DNA from: Linnemannia hyalina
Lineage: Eukaryota; Mortierellomycota; Mortierellomycetes; Mortierellales; Mortierellaceae
Reading direction: 5' to 3'
DNA length: 64,000 bases
NCBI GenBank assembly: GCA_019671135.1
Contig: JAHRHY010000012.1
Location: forward strand, 1 to 64,000
Below, in pieces: positions 30,216 to 43,899 of the stretch. The position numbers and the translations under genes are program-made. Numbering within the stretch: the first letter of the stretch is position 1; each line of letters opens with the position of its first letter. The notes under the pieces are model-generated. The model was given only the letters and a program-made list of their open reading frames with translations, was not told the DNA's origin and ran no database searches.

Positions 30216-30706
30216 GGCTCTAAGTTTGTCAATCTGACTATTCATCATCTCATAGCTACATTGAAAGTCGAGCACAGACTGGCCACACCCTACCATCCAA
30301 GAGCAAATGGAGTAGCTGAACGGAACGTTCGTATACTCAAATTGCAGCTGACAAAATCGGTGTTGATTGAAGAATCATTATGTGATGATCATCTTCCAAT
30401 GGTTCAACTGCAAATGAATAATTGTGTAGCAACCCTTCATATTTCTACTCCCTTTTCCCTGTTCTACGGACGCCTCTTCCTTGATGTGTACGATTTTCAG
30501 ACAACTGAGTCGCGCCCACTAACGGCGGAGCAAATGGACAAACGATTGGAATATTTGACTGTACTGGTCTACCCAGCCATCTCTGAGAAGTCCAAGGCCA
30601 CTCAGAAGGAAATGATCAAAGTCTTTAACAAGACTCAACGCCTAACTGAATTCACGATGAAGAAGTGGAAACTGCATTAGATCCAAATTATGACGATCCT
30701 TTCAAG
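30216..30706 (+). pseudogene. Ty3/gypsy integrase relic
   Basis: Plus-strand frame (to stop 30680) that begins inside the integrase core just after the second catalytic Asp would have stood. It keeps TPYHPRANGVAERNVRILK with the third acidic residue and the following helical region. It resembles chromovirus 1 integrase more than chromovirus 2. It continues in degraded form until a solo LTR interrupts it. Confidence 0.75.
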
Positions 30707-30711
30707 GTAGT

Positions 30712-31076
30712 TGTCGCGTGCTGCAATACGATCGGTCGACTCTTGGCACGATCGGTCGACCCTTGGGAGCAGTTGGCTGCGCCCAAGATAATTAATTAGC
30801 ATTGCTCTCGAAAAGCACATATATATCCCATAGCACCCCAATTATTTCTTTACTTAGTAACTTGGATAACAACTTCCATACCTATTGAACCTACACTCCT
30901 TGTACACTGTCACATCCTGCCTTTGTCTTGTCTCTGTCCCGCCCCAAATACATACCCTAAAACACCTTATCTTGCCCTTTGTCCTGCCCTTGCCCTGCCT
31001 TGCCTTTGTGTTCGCCTTGTAACAACCGAAAGGTAAAATCCCGTCCGCCCTGCCTGCCCAGTCTAGGTTCGCGACA
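30712..31076. mobile_element. Solo LTR (365 bp) with 5-bp target duplication
   Basis: Begins TGTCGCG and ends CGCGACA, with the duplication GTAGT at 30707-30711 and 31077-31081. Inside are two copies of ACGATCGGTCGAC (about 30731 and 30751) and a TATATATA box near 30821. No coding. It belongs to a family different from the two complete chromoviruses and lies inside the older integrase relic. Confidence 0.85.
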
Positions 31077-31198
31077 GTAGTGGATGTATATCCAAAGGAA
31101 CGTATATTTTGCATCTCAATATGAGTATATTAATAGCCCTTAACTGCGCACCTGAGCAACCGAAAGCCGTCTTACAATCGAGTGATGCTCTTACCATA

Positions 31199-31671
31199 GA
31201 ATGCCTTTCAACTCCAAATTATAATATGGTTTTTGTTACATCTCTGCAGATCTCGTTGATATCCACCGCGACCATTAGATGAGAGTGTATGTACGATATC
31301 AACCCTGTAAAACAACAACTGTAACATTCCTTGCGTGATTATCCCATTAAACACCATCGCATTCTCCAAGCATACAAACAAAGTCTTCTCATTTTTCGTA
31401 CACCAATCCCTTGAATGTGTCCATCTACTATTAAACTGTACCCCTCACTGCAAGGTTCGGCGGAGTAGTTCTTGTATGTGATCATCTATGGTAAATTTAC
31501 TTGTACTTTCAGCTGTATCTTTGAGTGAAATACAAGGGAGAGACTACATTTTAAAAATTCGTGTGTTGACTGTTGCTATTTTATCCTATGTCCTGTTGCC
31601 GACACTGCATTCCTTGGGCTTTGGAAAAAAAATTCATGCTTTTTTATATCCTTTGCCCATGGAAAGGCCGC
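31199..31671 (+). repeat. Diverged solo copy of the 495-bp terminal repeat (copy 5)
   Basis: A 473-bp copy with indels and about 10-15 percent differences by eye. Ends are GAATGCCTTTCA and GGAAAGGCCGC. Flanking triplets (ATA/AAA) no longer match perfectly. It is the oldest copy in the window and splits the same Ty3/gypsy relic. Confidence 0.75.
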
Positions 31672-32010
31672 AAACAAGCTGAGCATTAAGTGGCTGAAGC
31701 GACCTTGAGTCACCGCCTCGACAAAGAGGGGGGTAAGGCACTGTACATCGTAAAGTGGAAAGGTTTTGACGAATCGGAGAACTGAAAGATCCCATATGAG
31801 AACTTCGATTCCAAGAAAACCCTTCTCTCTACTATGATCGGATCCAGAAAAATAATCCTCACGTACTTGCAACACATGAGAGGAGACAGGAAACAGACAA
31901 TGAAAGTTGAACAGAGTTATGCAAAAGCAAACACCTTCTCCTCCTGTTCAAACAAGGTAAAGGGTAGCTCCGTAAAACCAACTGAACAAGAACTAGCAAT
32001 GGCATCCAAC
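31672..32010 (+). pseudogene. Chromodomain relic of the old Ty3/gypsy element
   Basis: The translation contains YIVKWKGFDESEN followed by a stop where Trp is expected, then KIPYENFDSKK, the pattern of a chromodomain end. It is probably the C-terminal remnant of the element whose integrase lies at 30216-30706. Confidence 0.6.
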
Positions 32011-32415
32011 TGATGTTTTTGTTCGCGTGCACTATATGCATGACGTTTTTACATACAACACCTATGCTTGGGCCAAGCTCCAATGAGGTTTGATTTTTGC
32101 CTTCCATCTCATCTCTGTAGGGTTTTTATTTTTCATCTTGCATCCCTGTCACCCTATGGGGTTAATATTCCCCATTTACACTGTGCTTGAAGAAACTTTA
32201 CCCTCTTCAAAGAAGGTTATTTTTCCTCTTCTACCTCGCTTTGCAACTGCAAGGTTTAGTTTTTTGCCCTTGCAACACTCATTTTGCTCTTCACTTTGCC
32301 AAAATCTCGCGGGGAGCTCTGTTAAGGTTAGGTGCTGCAATTAAGCAGCAGCCATTTTTAATTGACGAGCTGCGAATCAAATGTGATTTCACTGGATCAT
32401 TAAAAGGATCCTGTC
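32011..32415. other. Intergenic, no gene seen
   Basis: T-rich sequence without recognisable coding or repeat structure. Confidence 0.4.
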
Positions 32416-32600
32416 TTAAATCACTTTAATTTTCCGTCTCCATTGTCCCCTGTGCTTTTCAGAGCAGCGACGGTTGTTGTGCAGAGCCAAGTTCCGGGCC
32501 GGGATGTTGCACTGCAGAGGTTGGTCTGCACTCCTTTTACCTCCAAATGCCTTTTCTGCGCTGTTTGTCTGAAAAATAAAATGAGTACTAAAAATTAAAA
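32416..32600 (+). mobile_element. LINE 3' end fragment
   Basis: Matches the 3' untranslated region of the LINE copies at 61-64 kb (GAGCAGCGAC..TTGTTGTGCAGAGCC, then a ...GTTTGTCTGAAAAATAAAATG tail) and ends in an A-rich tail near 32600. Plus strand, 5' truncated. Confidence 0.7.
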
Positions 32601-33400
32601 AAGCTGACCTTACCGAGGAGGATAACGAATATGTCTGGAACTGTTCATTGGCAGCTGAGATCACCACTGCGATCTGGAAGGATGCTATGGGCAGTATTGA
32701 CGAGTGGGGTTGCAGGCGACAAACGGGTACAGTACAATGCAGCCAGGAGCCGGCAACACAAGTACGCGGTTGACAAAGGTCGTCAACCGCCGAGACCAGT
32801 ACCAATACACTGGCGACCCCCCTCAGATGCGGATCATGTACGAGGATTTCCTCTATTGGTGGAGCTCGAGCCGTGCACAGCGGTAGTCCTGCTCCCGATC
32901 GCGACGAGAACCCTAAGTGGAACGTGCCGGATCTCCTTCGCAGCATCATCCCCAAGAGCATGTTGACTGAATGGTCCGCGGTCTTCCGGACCCCAATGTC
33001 CATCGCCAAGACGGTCTTACGCAAGTTTGTTGGCTACCTGGAGACGCAGGCCTCGGAGCTAATTCGGAAGTCCCCGTGCTCCGCAACGATCGCGTGTGAG
33101 CAGACCAGGACATCTCTGCCAAGGACAAGACATCACCTGTACTGTTTTCTGTCCGTGTGGCGCTTCGCTAGCCATACACGAGAATGGGACCTGCCCTGGA
33201 GCGACCAAGGGCCCATGCGCTGCTGACGAGCGGCTGTTGGAGAGGTTGTTGGGAGGGAGAGGTTGTCAGTGATGGAGAAGATGAAAGAATCCCCTTTATT
33301 TCGTACCTAGTTGTATTTTGTCTTCCGTTTAAGCTGTGAAGAGCAGCGACAATTGTTGTGCAGAGCAAGGTTGGGGCTGGAGAGTGACAGGAAGTTGGCA
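32601..33400 (+). pseudogene. LINE C-terminal fragment, degraded
   Basis: Starts directly after the A tail of the previous fragment. The translation in changing frames matches the C-terminal region of the LINE at 61909-63807 (EDNEYVWNCS, RPVPIHW.PPSDADHVRGF, MLTEWSAVFRTPMSIAKTV). It has frameshifts and internal deletions and stops inside the 3' untranslated region next to the NKAP gene end. Confidence 0.7.
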
Positions 33401-33479
33401 CTTAGGAGAGTGTGCTATGATGTCCACCGTTTTAATCAAGGCTATGGCTGCGTATGTACGGTCTTTGATCCCGCTGTTA

Positions 33480-35340
<1,861 letters not shown>

Positions 35341-35464
35341 TGAAGTTTGTGCTTACAAGGAATAGTGTGAAGACAAGCGTGCTTGTCAGTATTTGTCAAG
35401 TCAGTGTTTGTCAAGTTGGTGGAAAGAAAAAAGTCGCTTAAGGAGCAGAAAAGTGCGAGTTTAA

Positions 35465-38400
35465 TTATTTGAGATTTTGTCGAAGAGACTCGAGGGCCAG
35501 CACAACAGGGTGGCGCCGGAAACCGCGGGCTACCGTGAGACAATGCGCCACCGTCATCTGTTTCTGATCCCTTGTCCAGTCTGACCCCTCAACCTTCCAC
35601 ACCATTTCCATCACCATAGTCTCGTTGTAACCTAGCGGACACATCAAATTTCGAAGGCAGGAACGGTTAGTTACTTGCTCTCTCTATCACGCATCTATTA
35701 TGCCAATAAACGAGAACAACAGAACAGCGGCTTACTCCTGGGTTCCATCTTGAGCTCCTTGATGATGGCATTCCTATAGTCCAGAGGGGACTCGCCAGTG
35801 ACACGATATTCGGTGTCTTGCGAGGACGACAACAATGAGGTGGACCTATTGTGGTCGGCCATCTCTGACGACATACCGGCTCTTGACACGCCAAGGATTT
35901 TTGGTATTGATAATCCTGACAATGCGCTTTCGGCACTGACCTCCGAAGATACCGAAAACGATACGCTTTCTTTGGGACGTGCGTCATCTGGGCCGTCCGT
36001 TACCAATGCTGTGATGGAAGGGGTCTGGTGCTCTCCATTTGCAGGCGATGATAGGATGGGAATGGGCGTCAGGCCTTGCACCACGGTCGCCTCCGGTCCG
36101 ATCCTGCCAGTCGGTATTGTCGATTCATCCCCGTCTCGACTCGACGGCTTGACATCAGTCGAAACACCATTTGGAGGATATGGTGCTCCTGGATCTGACC
36201 GCTCAGGGATCGTCGACGGTATGGACTGGAGCTCCATGAGAGCCGTTGGATCGTACACAAGACTTGGGAAGACTGGTTTGGTCAATCCATTGAAGTGCTC
36301 CAAGTCGTGCTCGATACCCTGTTGATGTTTCATGTATTCGTCCGTCTTCATGTCCGCGGAGCCGTCGTTCTGGAGAAACGGTAGCTCGGCTTTCCTCCGC
36401 TCAATATCGTCAAGATCGACAACTGCAAGAGGTGGTGGGATCAAATCCTGGGCGCGCTGCATATCTTCCATGGATTCGTCGTCGTCATCCAAACCGATAC
36501 CACCGGGCATAGGGGTATCAGCTCGCAGACGAGCTGCTTCATCTTCGCCGTCCATTTCCATCTCGTCCGAGTTGAACATTGCCCGCCTAAAATCTTCATC
36601 ATCCTCAGCTTCGTCCTCACCATCATGCATTCCTGGACGACGCGAAAGAGCATCAGGCTCTTCCTCGGTGGATAGTATCTTGCCAAAGCTCTCCTGGACA
36701 ACAATTCTCAGCGTGGGAATGCCAGGCACTCCGGCGCTTGCTCCCAGTGACACCACTTGCACCTTGCCTGATACGGACCTGGCACCGTGGGCGAGGCTTG
36801 GAATCTTTTCAAGCGGGAAAGGCGACGGAGATACTGAACGGCGGCGCGGTTTTCTCTTGCGGCCACCGAGAATGGAGGACCAAGAAGACCCACCAGAACT
36901 GTTGGTGGATGACATTGAGTCGTCCGCTGCGGATGCCTCGTTCTCTTCGTCAATGGACACTTTCTTGTCCTGCTTGTAGGGATTTCCGAACATGGTCTTT
37001 TGTAGAGACTTAACAGATTCTTCATCACGGAACGGATCTCTAAGGTTCTCTCGTTGAATCTTTTGCATCCGGTCCTGGTAGATTCCCATGTCGGCGATAG
37101 GAAGAGTGTGGAAATCGTCTGAATCCATCAAGAGGTCCGCCTTGGCGCCTGTTGATCGAATACCGCCGAATATTGAGACATTGCTTGGGGTAAGAGACAA
37201 GGACGTTGTGGAAGTGAGCTGTAGTTCCTTGAAGAAAGCCAGCTTAAGGTCGCCTAGGACAGATATCAACTCGGACCGTGGTACATCGAAAGCGTTGGCA
37301 CAGAGAGTCCGCTTTTTTGATACGACTACCTCGGCAGGTGCTGATGAGTCAATAGCTTGCAGGCGGTCCAAATCGACTCTGGCCTACGCATACAAAGACT
37401 GGTTAGACGTCAGCGTAAATACAATGCCATTTGAAATGGTTCGGCTAGCAAGACTTCCGAACGACTGATTAAGTACCTTCAGCTTGTTGATTGAAAGTAC
37501 GTTCTGAATGGCAAGTCCCAACGTCCCTTGCTCCGCAGGCATGATGTTGTAAAGTCCGATGCGTTTCAGGGCGTTCCTGAGAGGCTATTTTGTACAAAGC
37601 GGTAAGGCATAGTCAGTAGGGCAAACCAGACTTACAATGTAGGATCCTGTTGCGGGGCCATACACTTTCATACTCACATTATAGTAATAGGACGGTGTGT
37701 GGCTAAGATACTCGGCAAAGTCCCGCCGCCACTCCGTTGATGGGTTTCGATTTGTCCCCAAATTGACTACCATGAAAAAAATGAATGAATAAACAATAGC
37801 TGCGGTTAGCATTTTAGGGATTGCAATGGTTCTCAAACCAAATCATTCAATGCGTCATGTTTATTTTGTTGCTTACCGATGAGAGTGAAAAGTGCCGGGT
37901 AGTTGTAAGCAACCACTGTCAAGGTCACTGCATTCTTGGTTGTATTCGCCTTCAAGAACCCGAACGGAAATCCAAAACCCTCTGTCTTGTAGCTGTTCTT
38001 AATGTATACCTAGAAGAGAAACCATCGTAGTTAGTATACATCCTTTCATTGCGAGAGCTAGGACTTTTCAGAGAACAGCAATAACATGCAAATACATACA
38101 GGCCAGCAGGTTCCGGGGGGTCGAGTGAGAAGTTCCTGAGTCATTGGACATGGCGCCAGCACATATTTGTCGTAAGGGAATCCGTCGGGGATGTCGACGG
38201 CCTTCTCTTCTTTGGTGTGGTAGTGCAGTGTTGGTTGAGCGTTCCGTGTGGGAAGCCGTTGCGCGTTCTCCTCTGGCCAGTAGGGCTCTGGGATAGGGAA
38301 AAACCCGGAGTGTCGAGTTTGAGGATTAAGCCAGTTGGGATTGACATACACCAGCTGATGGTGATTCGCAGTATTTGGTCTCCGAAGATCGACTACAACG

Positions 38401-39739
38401 AAAGTATAAAGACAAGGGCCAAGAGGTTAAAATGCAGTTGAAATGGCATTAATTTCCTTACATAAAAGGACATGCTTCAACGTCGTTTACCTATTAGGTC
38501 CTCAAAATTAACGACGACACCGTAGATGTGAAGCACAGCTTGAGGCGAGTATTGTGTTGGAGGTATCTTGCTAATACCGAGCATGCAGTCCATGGCCTGA
38601 AGCATATGTCGCAATGTTCGGACGCGATAGCTTGTTCCTAAACAAATGGAGTATGTGAGCGTACGCAATAAGCATCTAATTCCTGTGGATATCACGCTCA
38701 GATTCACAATGTTTTATATTTACCTCCCATAACCGTGCTCAAGATGCTAAGCTGTGGATCGACCATCTCCGCGTTTGGTTCCAGAAATATGGTGTAGAGT
38801 CGCTGGTCCCACCGGAATGGTTCATGGTAGTAGTCGACTCCTGCGGATGTAACTCCTGGGATGTTCAGCTATAAATTCATGAAGACGAGCAGGTGGTAAT
38901 ATTGTTGGTTAGTCCTCTTGCCTAGTGTCCAGTCCAGATTTTCCGCTGAAAGGCTAGCTCACTTCAAGCGACCGTACCCTGTCCAGAATCCCTGCTGGGG
39001 ATGATTGCCTTCCGCCGTCTGTGAACCACATTATAATTGACGGCTCAATTGTTCCAGGAAACCGACCCTACCATTGTTGTCAAAATTAGAAACACGTTAA
39101 TATGATGTTATGAAGGGAGAATACCGTTTGACGAAAAATATAATCCGATGCAGTGCAGCATCCTTACATTGGCTGGTGTGTCAATATTATGATGTACACG
39201 GTACGCGCTGAGGATGTCGAAAATAGTAGAGAGTGACGATCCCGGATTTGACATGTCCTGTGCCTTGAGGATTTTGAGTTCCTTGATGAGATTTGGCAGA
39301 GGTTCCTTGAGGGACGACTACTCGAAGAAGTGTGGAGAGTACTATAAGATCAATTCCTTGCGGTTGTACTTTCTATCAAGAGCAATCTTTCTTTTTATTT
39401 ACCAGATATGATCGACACCCTTACCTTGACGCACCCTGCACCCTCCTCGTACGTCACAAGCATATACTTGTCGTTGTGGCGCTCGGCGGGCTTTACTTGT
39501 GGAAGATGCTACAGAGCATGAAAGCAAACGAGGAGGAGAATAAGTATCGCATTGTAACCAAGTGTATGCGTTGACATTACGGCGTGCTACGACGATACAG
39601 TGTCGAGAGCCATGAGCGAGGCGCACGTTACCTTAACAAGGTGCTCTATCCCCGATTTGGTGCACTCCAATGCAGACATGCCGTTCGAGAACTTTTGGTT
39701 CATGGAGGCACTGGTATCGACTAAAAACACGATAATCAT
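35465..39739 (-). CDS. INTS6: Integrator complex subunit 6
   Basis: A subunit of Integrator, the nuclear complex that cleaves nascent RNAs and attenuates transcription; INTS6 helps recruit PP2A in animals. Twelve exons on the minus strand: 39632-39739, 39425-39508, 39168-39317, 38963-39067, 38724-38868, 38491-38637, 38100-38392, 37877-38009, 37636-37766, 37477-37584, 35736-37383 and 35465-35631, total 1072 aa with consistent phases. It starts MIIVFLVDTSASMNQ, a VWA domain with an intact DTSAS metal-ion site. Family blocks follow: FPIPEPYWPEENAQ, FPYDKYVLAPCPMTQELL, GFPFGFLKANTTKNAV, SHTPSYYYNVS, NAFDVPRSELI and FGNPYKQDKK. The long acidic linker ends in a short helical C-terminal domain (IIKELKMEPR onward). 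Start chosen because it matches the family start exactly. Confidence 0.93.
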
Positions 39740-40245
39740 TACTGCTTCGACCTTCTTTGCCAAGTAGTGTAAGAGTGTGCGTGCCTGTGTGCGATAAAGT
39801 GCGGTTTGGCGTTTGCTAAGAGATGATTAAAGGGGCCTTCTTCACTGAAGGAGTTTTTTTGTGGCGAGGAATGCAAGAAAAGTGAGAAAAAGACGAAGAG
39901 GAGGAAGGAAAAAAAAAAAAAAAAAAAGGACGAAATGATGCCGCGCTTGTGCGGGTTATATCCCAATGCTGTCTTCGTTCTGAAGAGAAGGGACTGTGAG
40001 CCAGCCAGCGATGATCACAAGACGGAAGGAAAAAGGCAAGCGGAGAAGAAGGGATGGTGGCAAATGGAAAAAGAAGAAAACGACGCGAAGGGCCTTCTTT
40101 TGTACCAAGTCAAACTGCAGTCACTCCTGGGAGGTCCAAGCCACTTCTAATTGCTGGAATGAAACAGACAAGTAATCACAAGAACATGTCAACCCCAACT
40201 CCCAACCTCAAAGGAACACGCACACATTGCTGTAGGACTACGACC
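39740..40245. promoter_or_regulatory. Shared divergent promoter region of INTS6 and ORC1
   Basis: About 506 bp between the two divergent start codons. It contains an A run at 39910-39927 and purine-rich stretches, and no clear TATA box. If ORC1 starts at one of the in-frame upstream ATGs (40186 or earlier) the gap is shorter. Confidence 0.5.
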
Positions 40246-43200
40246 ATGGTCACCACAACCCAGCGAGTCAACAATCGTCTCGCCAAGGCGAAGTCGCAGG
40301 CTCAAAGGGACATTCTCTACCCCCCTTCCGATTCAGACTCGGACGACGACGAACTCGAATGGGTGGGCGAGCCCCTGAACAAGGACACGCTTATCCGTCG
40401 GACCTCATCCAAGACTACCGACAGCAGCGATATTCCGTCCAGGAAGGCGACAAGAGGGTCCGGTCTCTCCAACATCCCATACTACAAAGCATTTAAGAAG
40501 GGCGACACGATATACTCAATCGGCGACATTGTCCTCCTCAGGAACGAGCAGTACTCTCAAAGGTTCGATCACCCTTATATCGCTCAAATCTTGTCGCTCT
40601 GGGAGACTGAAGATGGAGACTGTGAGGGCGACTTTCGATGGTTCCATCAGGGCGATGATATTGCCAAATTGAGGCGGTATCAGCGAACCGGCAACTTTCC
40701 AGAGTCTCTCGAGTGCGGCGAGATTGTTTATACGTTGGACGACGACAAGAATGACATCAACACTGTCATCGCAAAGGGCAAGGTCCTGAACGAAATGCAG
40801 TGGAGAGAGAAATTTGGTGAGGCAGGCACCAGTCTGGCAATCGAAGAGAGAGATATGACGTTCTTCTGTAGAGGTGTGGTGCGCAAAAGAACAGGATACC
40901 GGCCAATTGAGTGGAATGGCAATAAGGAGATGCTTGCACTAAAAGATGAGAAAGAATTGACTCGTGTGCCAACGCCGACGAAAAGTGCCAACGCCACCAA
41001 ACCTGCCGGAAAAACGACATCTAGAGTTGGGAATCAAGTAGAAAGCGCGTCATCATCTCACCGCGAGAAAAGAGCTAGAGTTCAGGAGCAACACGAAGCG
41101 GAAAGGAGTGATGATGACGTGCGTGACCAGGCGTATTCGGAAAGGGTAAGTGTGGGTGGCGTGGATGTACTCTATTTGCCCGCTAGCAAGTGTGGAGCCT
41201 GCACGCAGTGAAGCCCATTAACAATTATGCCTATAATGTGCTACTTTTTAGGCCTCGGACCTGGAACAGGAGACGAGTGAGGAAGAGTCAGACGAATCAA
41301 CAAAAAATTTACCCGAAAAGCGGCAACCTAAAAAAGCGGTAGTAGCCACCCCAAAAAAGCGACCGTCTAGAAATGTAGCCAAGATTCCTTCGAGATCCAA
41401 GTATGATTTGTTATAATGGATATGTAAGCAAATCCCTACAAATGGCACCTGGTTTCCTGATGTAGACTTAAATCGGCTCCTCTAGATCCCTAGTCATCAA
41501 GACGCCGACGACACAACGATCCATATCGGCTACAGCGCCGAAGACCGACTTTGAACATGCACGCAACCGTCTACATGTGAAAGCTGTCCCCGACTCTCTC
41601 CCTTGCCGAGAGGATGAGTTTTTGGAGATTCAGGAGCACCTCGAGAGCGCTATTGAGGACGGAACGGGAAGCTGCATCTGTATGTATGTTCGTCAAACAA
41701 AACGCTCGAACCATTTTAACTCAACACCACCGTCAACCGAACCATCTGACACGTTCATTTTATGTTTGACGCAATTAGATATCTCTGGAGTACCTGGAAC
41801 AGGCAAAACAGCGACCGTTCTCGAAGTTATTCGTTCGTTACAGGCAAAGGCTGAGGAAGGGGTAAGACGCATGTATGCATTCAATGTTGATGGTATGTGC
41901 TACTATATGTGGCGAGTACTAACATCTCTCATGGTGGACCCACGATAGGAAATATCCCCATTTCAGTTTGTCGAGATTAATGGGATGAAAGTGACCGAAC
42001 CATCATACGCTTACGTACTCTTGTGGATGGCGCTATCGGAGCAAAAGGTGACAGCTAGCCATGCGCTTCAGCTTCTGGAGAAGCAGTTTAGTACGCCTGG
42101 ACCGAGGCGACTTCCATGGTAAGACCCTGGAAAGAACTATAAATGAAACTATGAAACTCAGGTTTCTTTGACTGGCGCGCTTACTTTGTCACTACACATT
42201 ACTCTTTAACTAGTGTTGTACTGATGGACGAACTCGATCTGTTGGTTACTTCAAAGCAGACAGTCATGTACAATTTTTTCGAGTGGCCAAATTGGCTTCA
42301 CTCTAGACTCATTGTTGTGGCCGTCGCAAACACTATGGATCTACCAGAGCGCATGCTCTCTAACAAGGTCTCCAGTCGTCTAGGTAATCGTAACGACTAA
42401 CGACCTTTCATCCAGGCAATGCTATGTGGTGTGAATGATGGACCACTTCTAACATGTTGAGTTGACCTGTTCTAGGTTTGACAAGAATTAATTTCCAGCC
42501 ATACTCATATCAACAACTGGTTAAGATTGTCGAGTCGAGACTTGAAGGCATCCAGGCGTTCAGGAGAGAGGCTATTGAGTTTGCAGCGCGAAAGGTCGGT
42601 GCTGTCTCTGGTGATGCTCGTCGAGCCCTTGACATCTGCAGGTATGAATCCATTCCCCGGCGCACGAGTTGGGAGATATTACATCGGTAGCATGAAGTTT
42701 ATTTTATAGCGGCTCATCATCACTTTCCATCTCAAATAACAATTGACTAGGCGTGCGGTCGAGATTGTGGAGACCAATGCTCAAAAGGCCGAGGATCAGC
42801 GGAGGTTGAAGGCTGGGAGGAATCCGTTCGAGGACTTGGGACCAGCTCCGGATCCAGAACAGGTGACCATCCGGACGGTGGACCAGGCTATCAAGGAAAT
42901 GTTTGCCTCTCCCAATGTGCGTTTGATTCAGACGGCGTCGTTGCACCAGAAACTTTTCTTGGTGGCGCTCACGGCAAGACTGAGACGCCTGGGTCTCGCA
43001 GAGGTGGAGTTCTCCGAGATTGCCCATGCGCACCTGCAGATGTGTCGTCTGCATAATATTGAGCCGCCAATGTTAAGCGATCTTTCTGCCATCTGTGCCA
43101 GTCTCGGATCGTCCAGGTGCCTGCTGGTTGAATCGGGGAAACAAGATCTGCACCAACGCGTGAGACTTAGTGTCAGCGAAGAGGATGTCATTATGGCCCT

Positions 43201-43261
43201 CAAAGTCGACCCTCTCTTCCGACGACTTTTGGATACCCTTCCTTCAGCCCCTGTGACCTAG
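40246..43261 (+). CDS. ORC1: Origin recognition complex subunit 1
   Basis: The largest subunit of ORC, the ATP-dependent complex that marks replication origins and loads MCM. Eight exons: 40246-41145, 41252-41400, 41486-41679, 41779-41861, 41949-42118, 42214-42383, 42476-42641 and 42751-43261, total 780 aa. ATG 40246 has the context ACCATGG; in-frame ATG 40186 is an alternative. A BAH domain lies at about residues 80-215, a basic disordered linker at 300-370, and an AAA+ ATPase with Walker A GVPGTGKT (about 418-425) and Walker B VLMDELD (about 501-507), then [11 protein letters not shown] and the sensor-2 lid. A winged-helix domain ends the protein. BAH plus AAA+ separates ORC1 from CDC6. Confidence 0.95.
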
Positions 43262-43899
43262 CACACTCTCGTAAATAAACTCAGAATAAGAAATGAGGTA
43301 AATTCGCCAAGACAACAGAAAGCAGAGGGAACGGGAAACAAGTGGCTGGGATCAAAGGTTCGATACGTTATCCTTCGGTCCCTTATTCGGACTCGTGCTT
43401 TTATGAGTACAGTTTGCACTCTCGGCTGTTTACCTCGTTTCGCTTCGAGCGGCGTGCTGATGGCCAAGAAGCCGAGAAGCAGGCTCTCTCGGCCCGGCTG
43501 TGTGACCGGGCTCTCGGATCCAAATGGATAGGAACAGCTTTGTGGAGTTGGCGCACTGAATCGGACTATTAACAGGCCATGGCAATTGGGAGGTCCGGGG
43601 TGGAACGGAGGAGTGAAAACAAAGCGGAACAGAGGGAACAACGGGCGAAGAGGGAGGAAAGAAGAGGTAAGAGAGAAGCAGTTGAATAATCTTCTTGGAA
43701 GTTATGCTTGACAACAACAAAACAAATAGATACAGGACCCAAACTAACCATTTACAACCAAGGCGCCGCGTTTACCTCGCAAAGGAGAAGACCCTGGCCA
43801 GGGCGCGTTTTATCGATGCCTTTTGAACGCACAGGGCGGTTGCAAGGAGGACAACCCAGTAGCAAACGGGCTATGACACCACTCTTTGTTTGCTTCGCA
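43262..43899. other. Intergenic, no convincing gene
   Basis: Open frames on both strands (for example 43342-43572 plus) show no family resemblance. An AATAAA-like GTAAATAAAC just after the ORC1 stop may serve polyadenylation. Confidence 0.45.

Noticed and set aside
35798..36979. Plus-strand frames of 175 and 215 codons within the INTS6 locus
   Set aside because: They are antisense to the long acidic exon of INTS6; Ser-rich translation is the complement of Asp/Glu codons.
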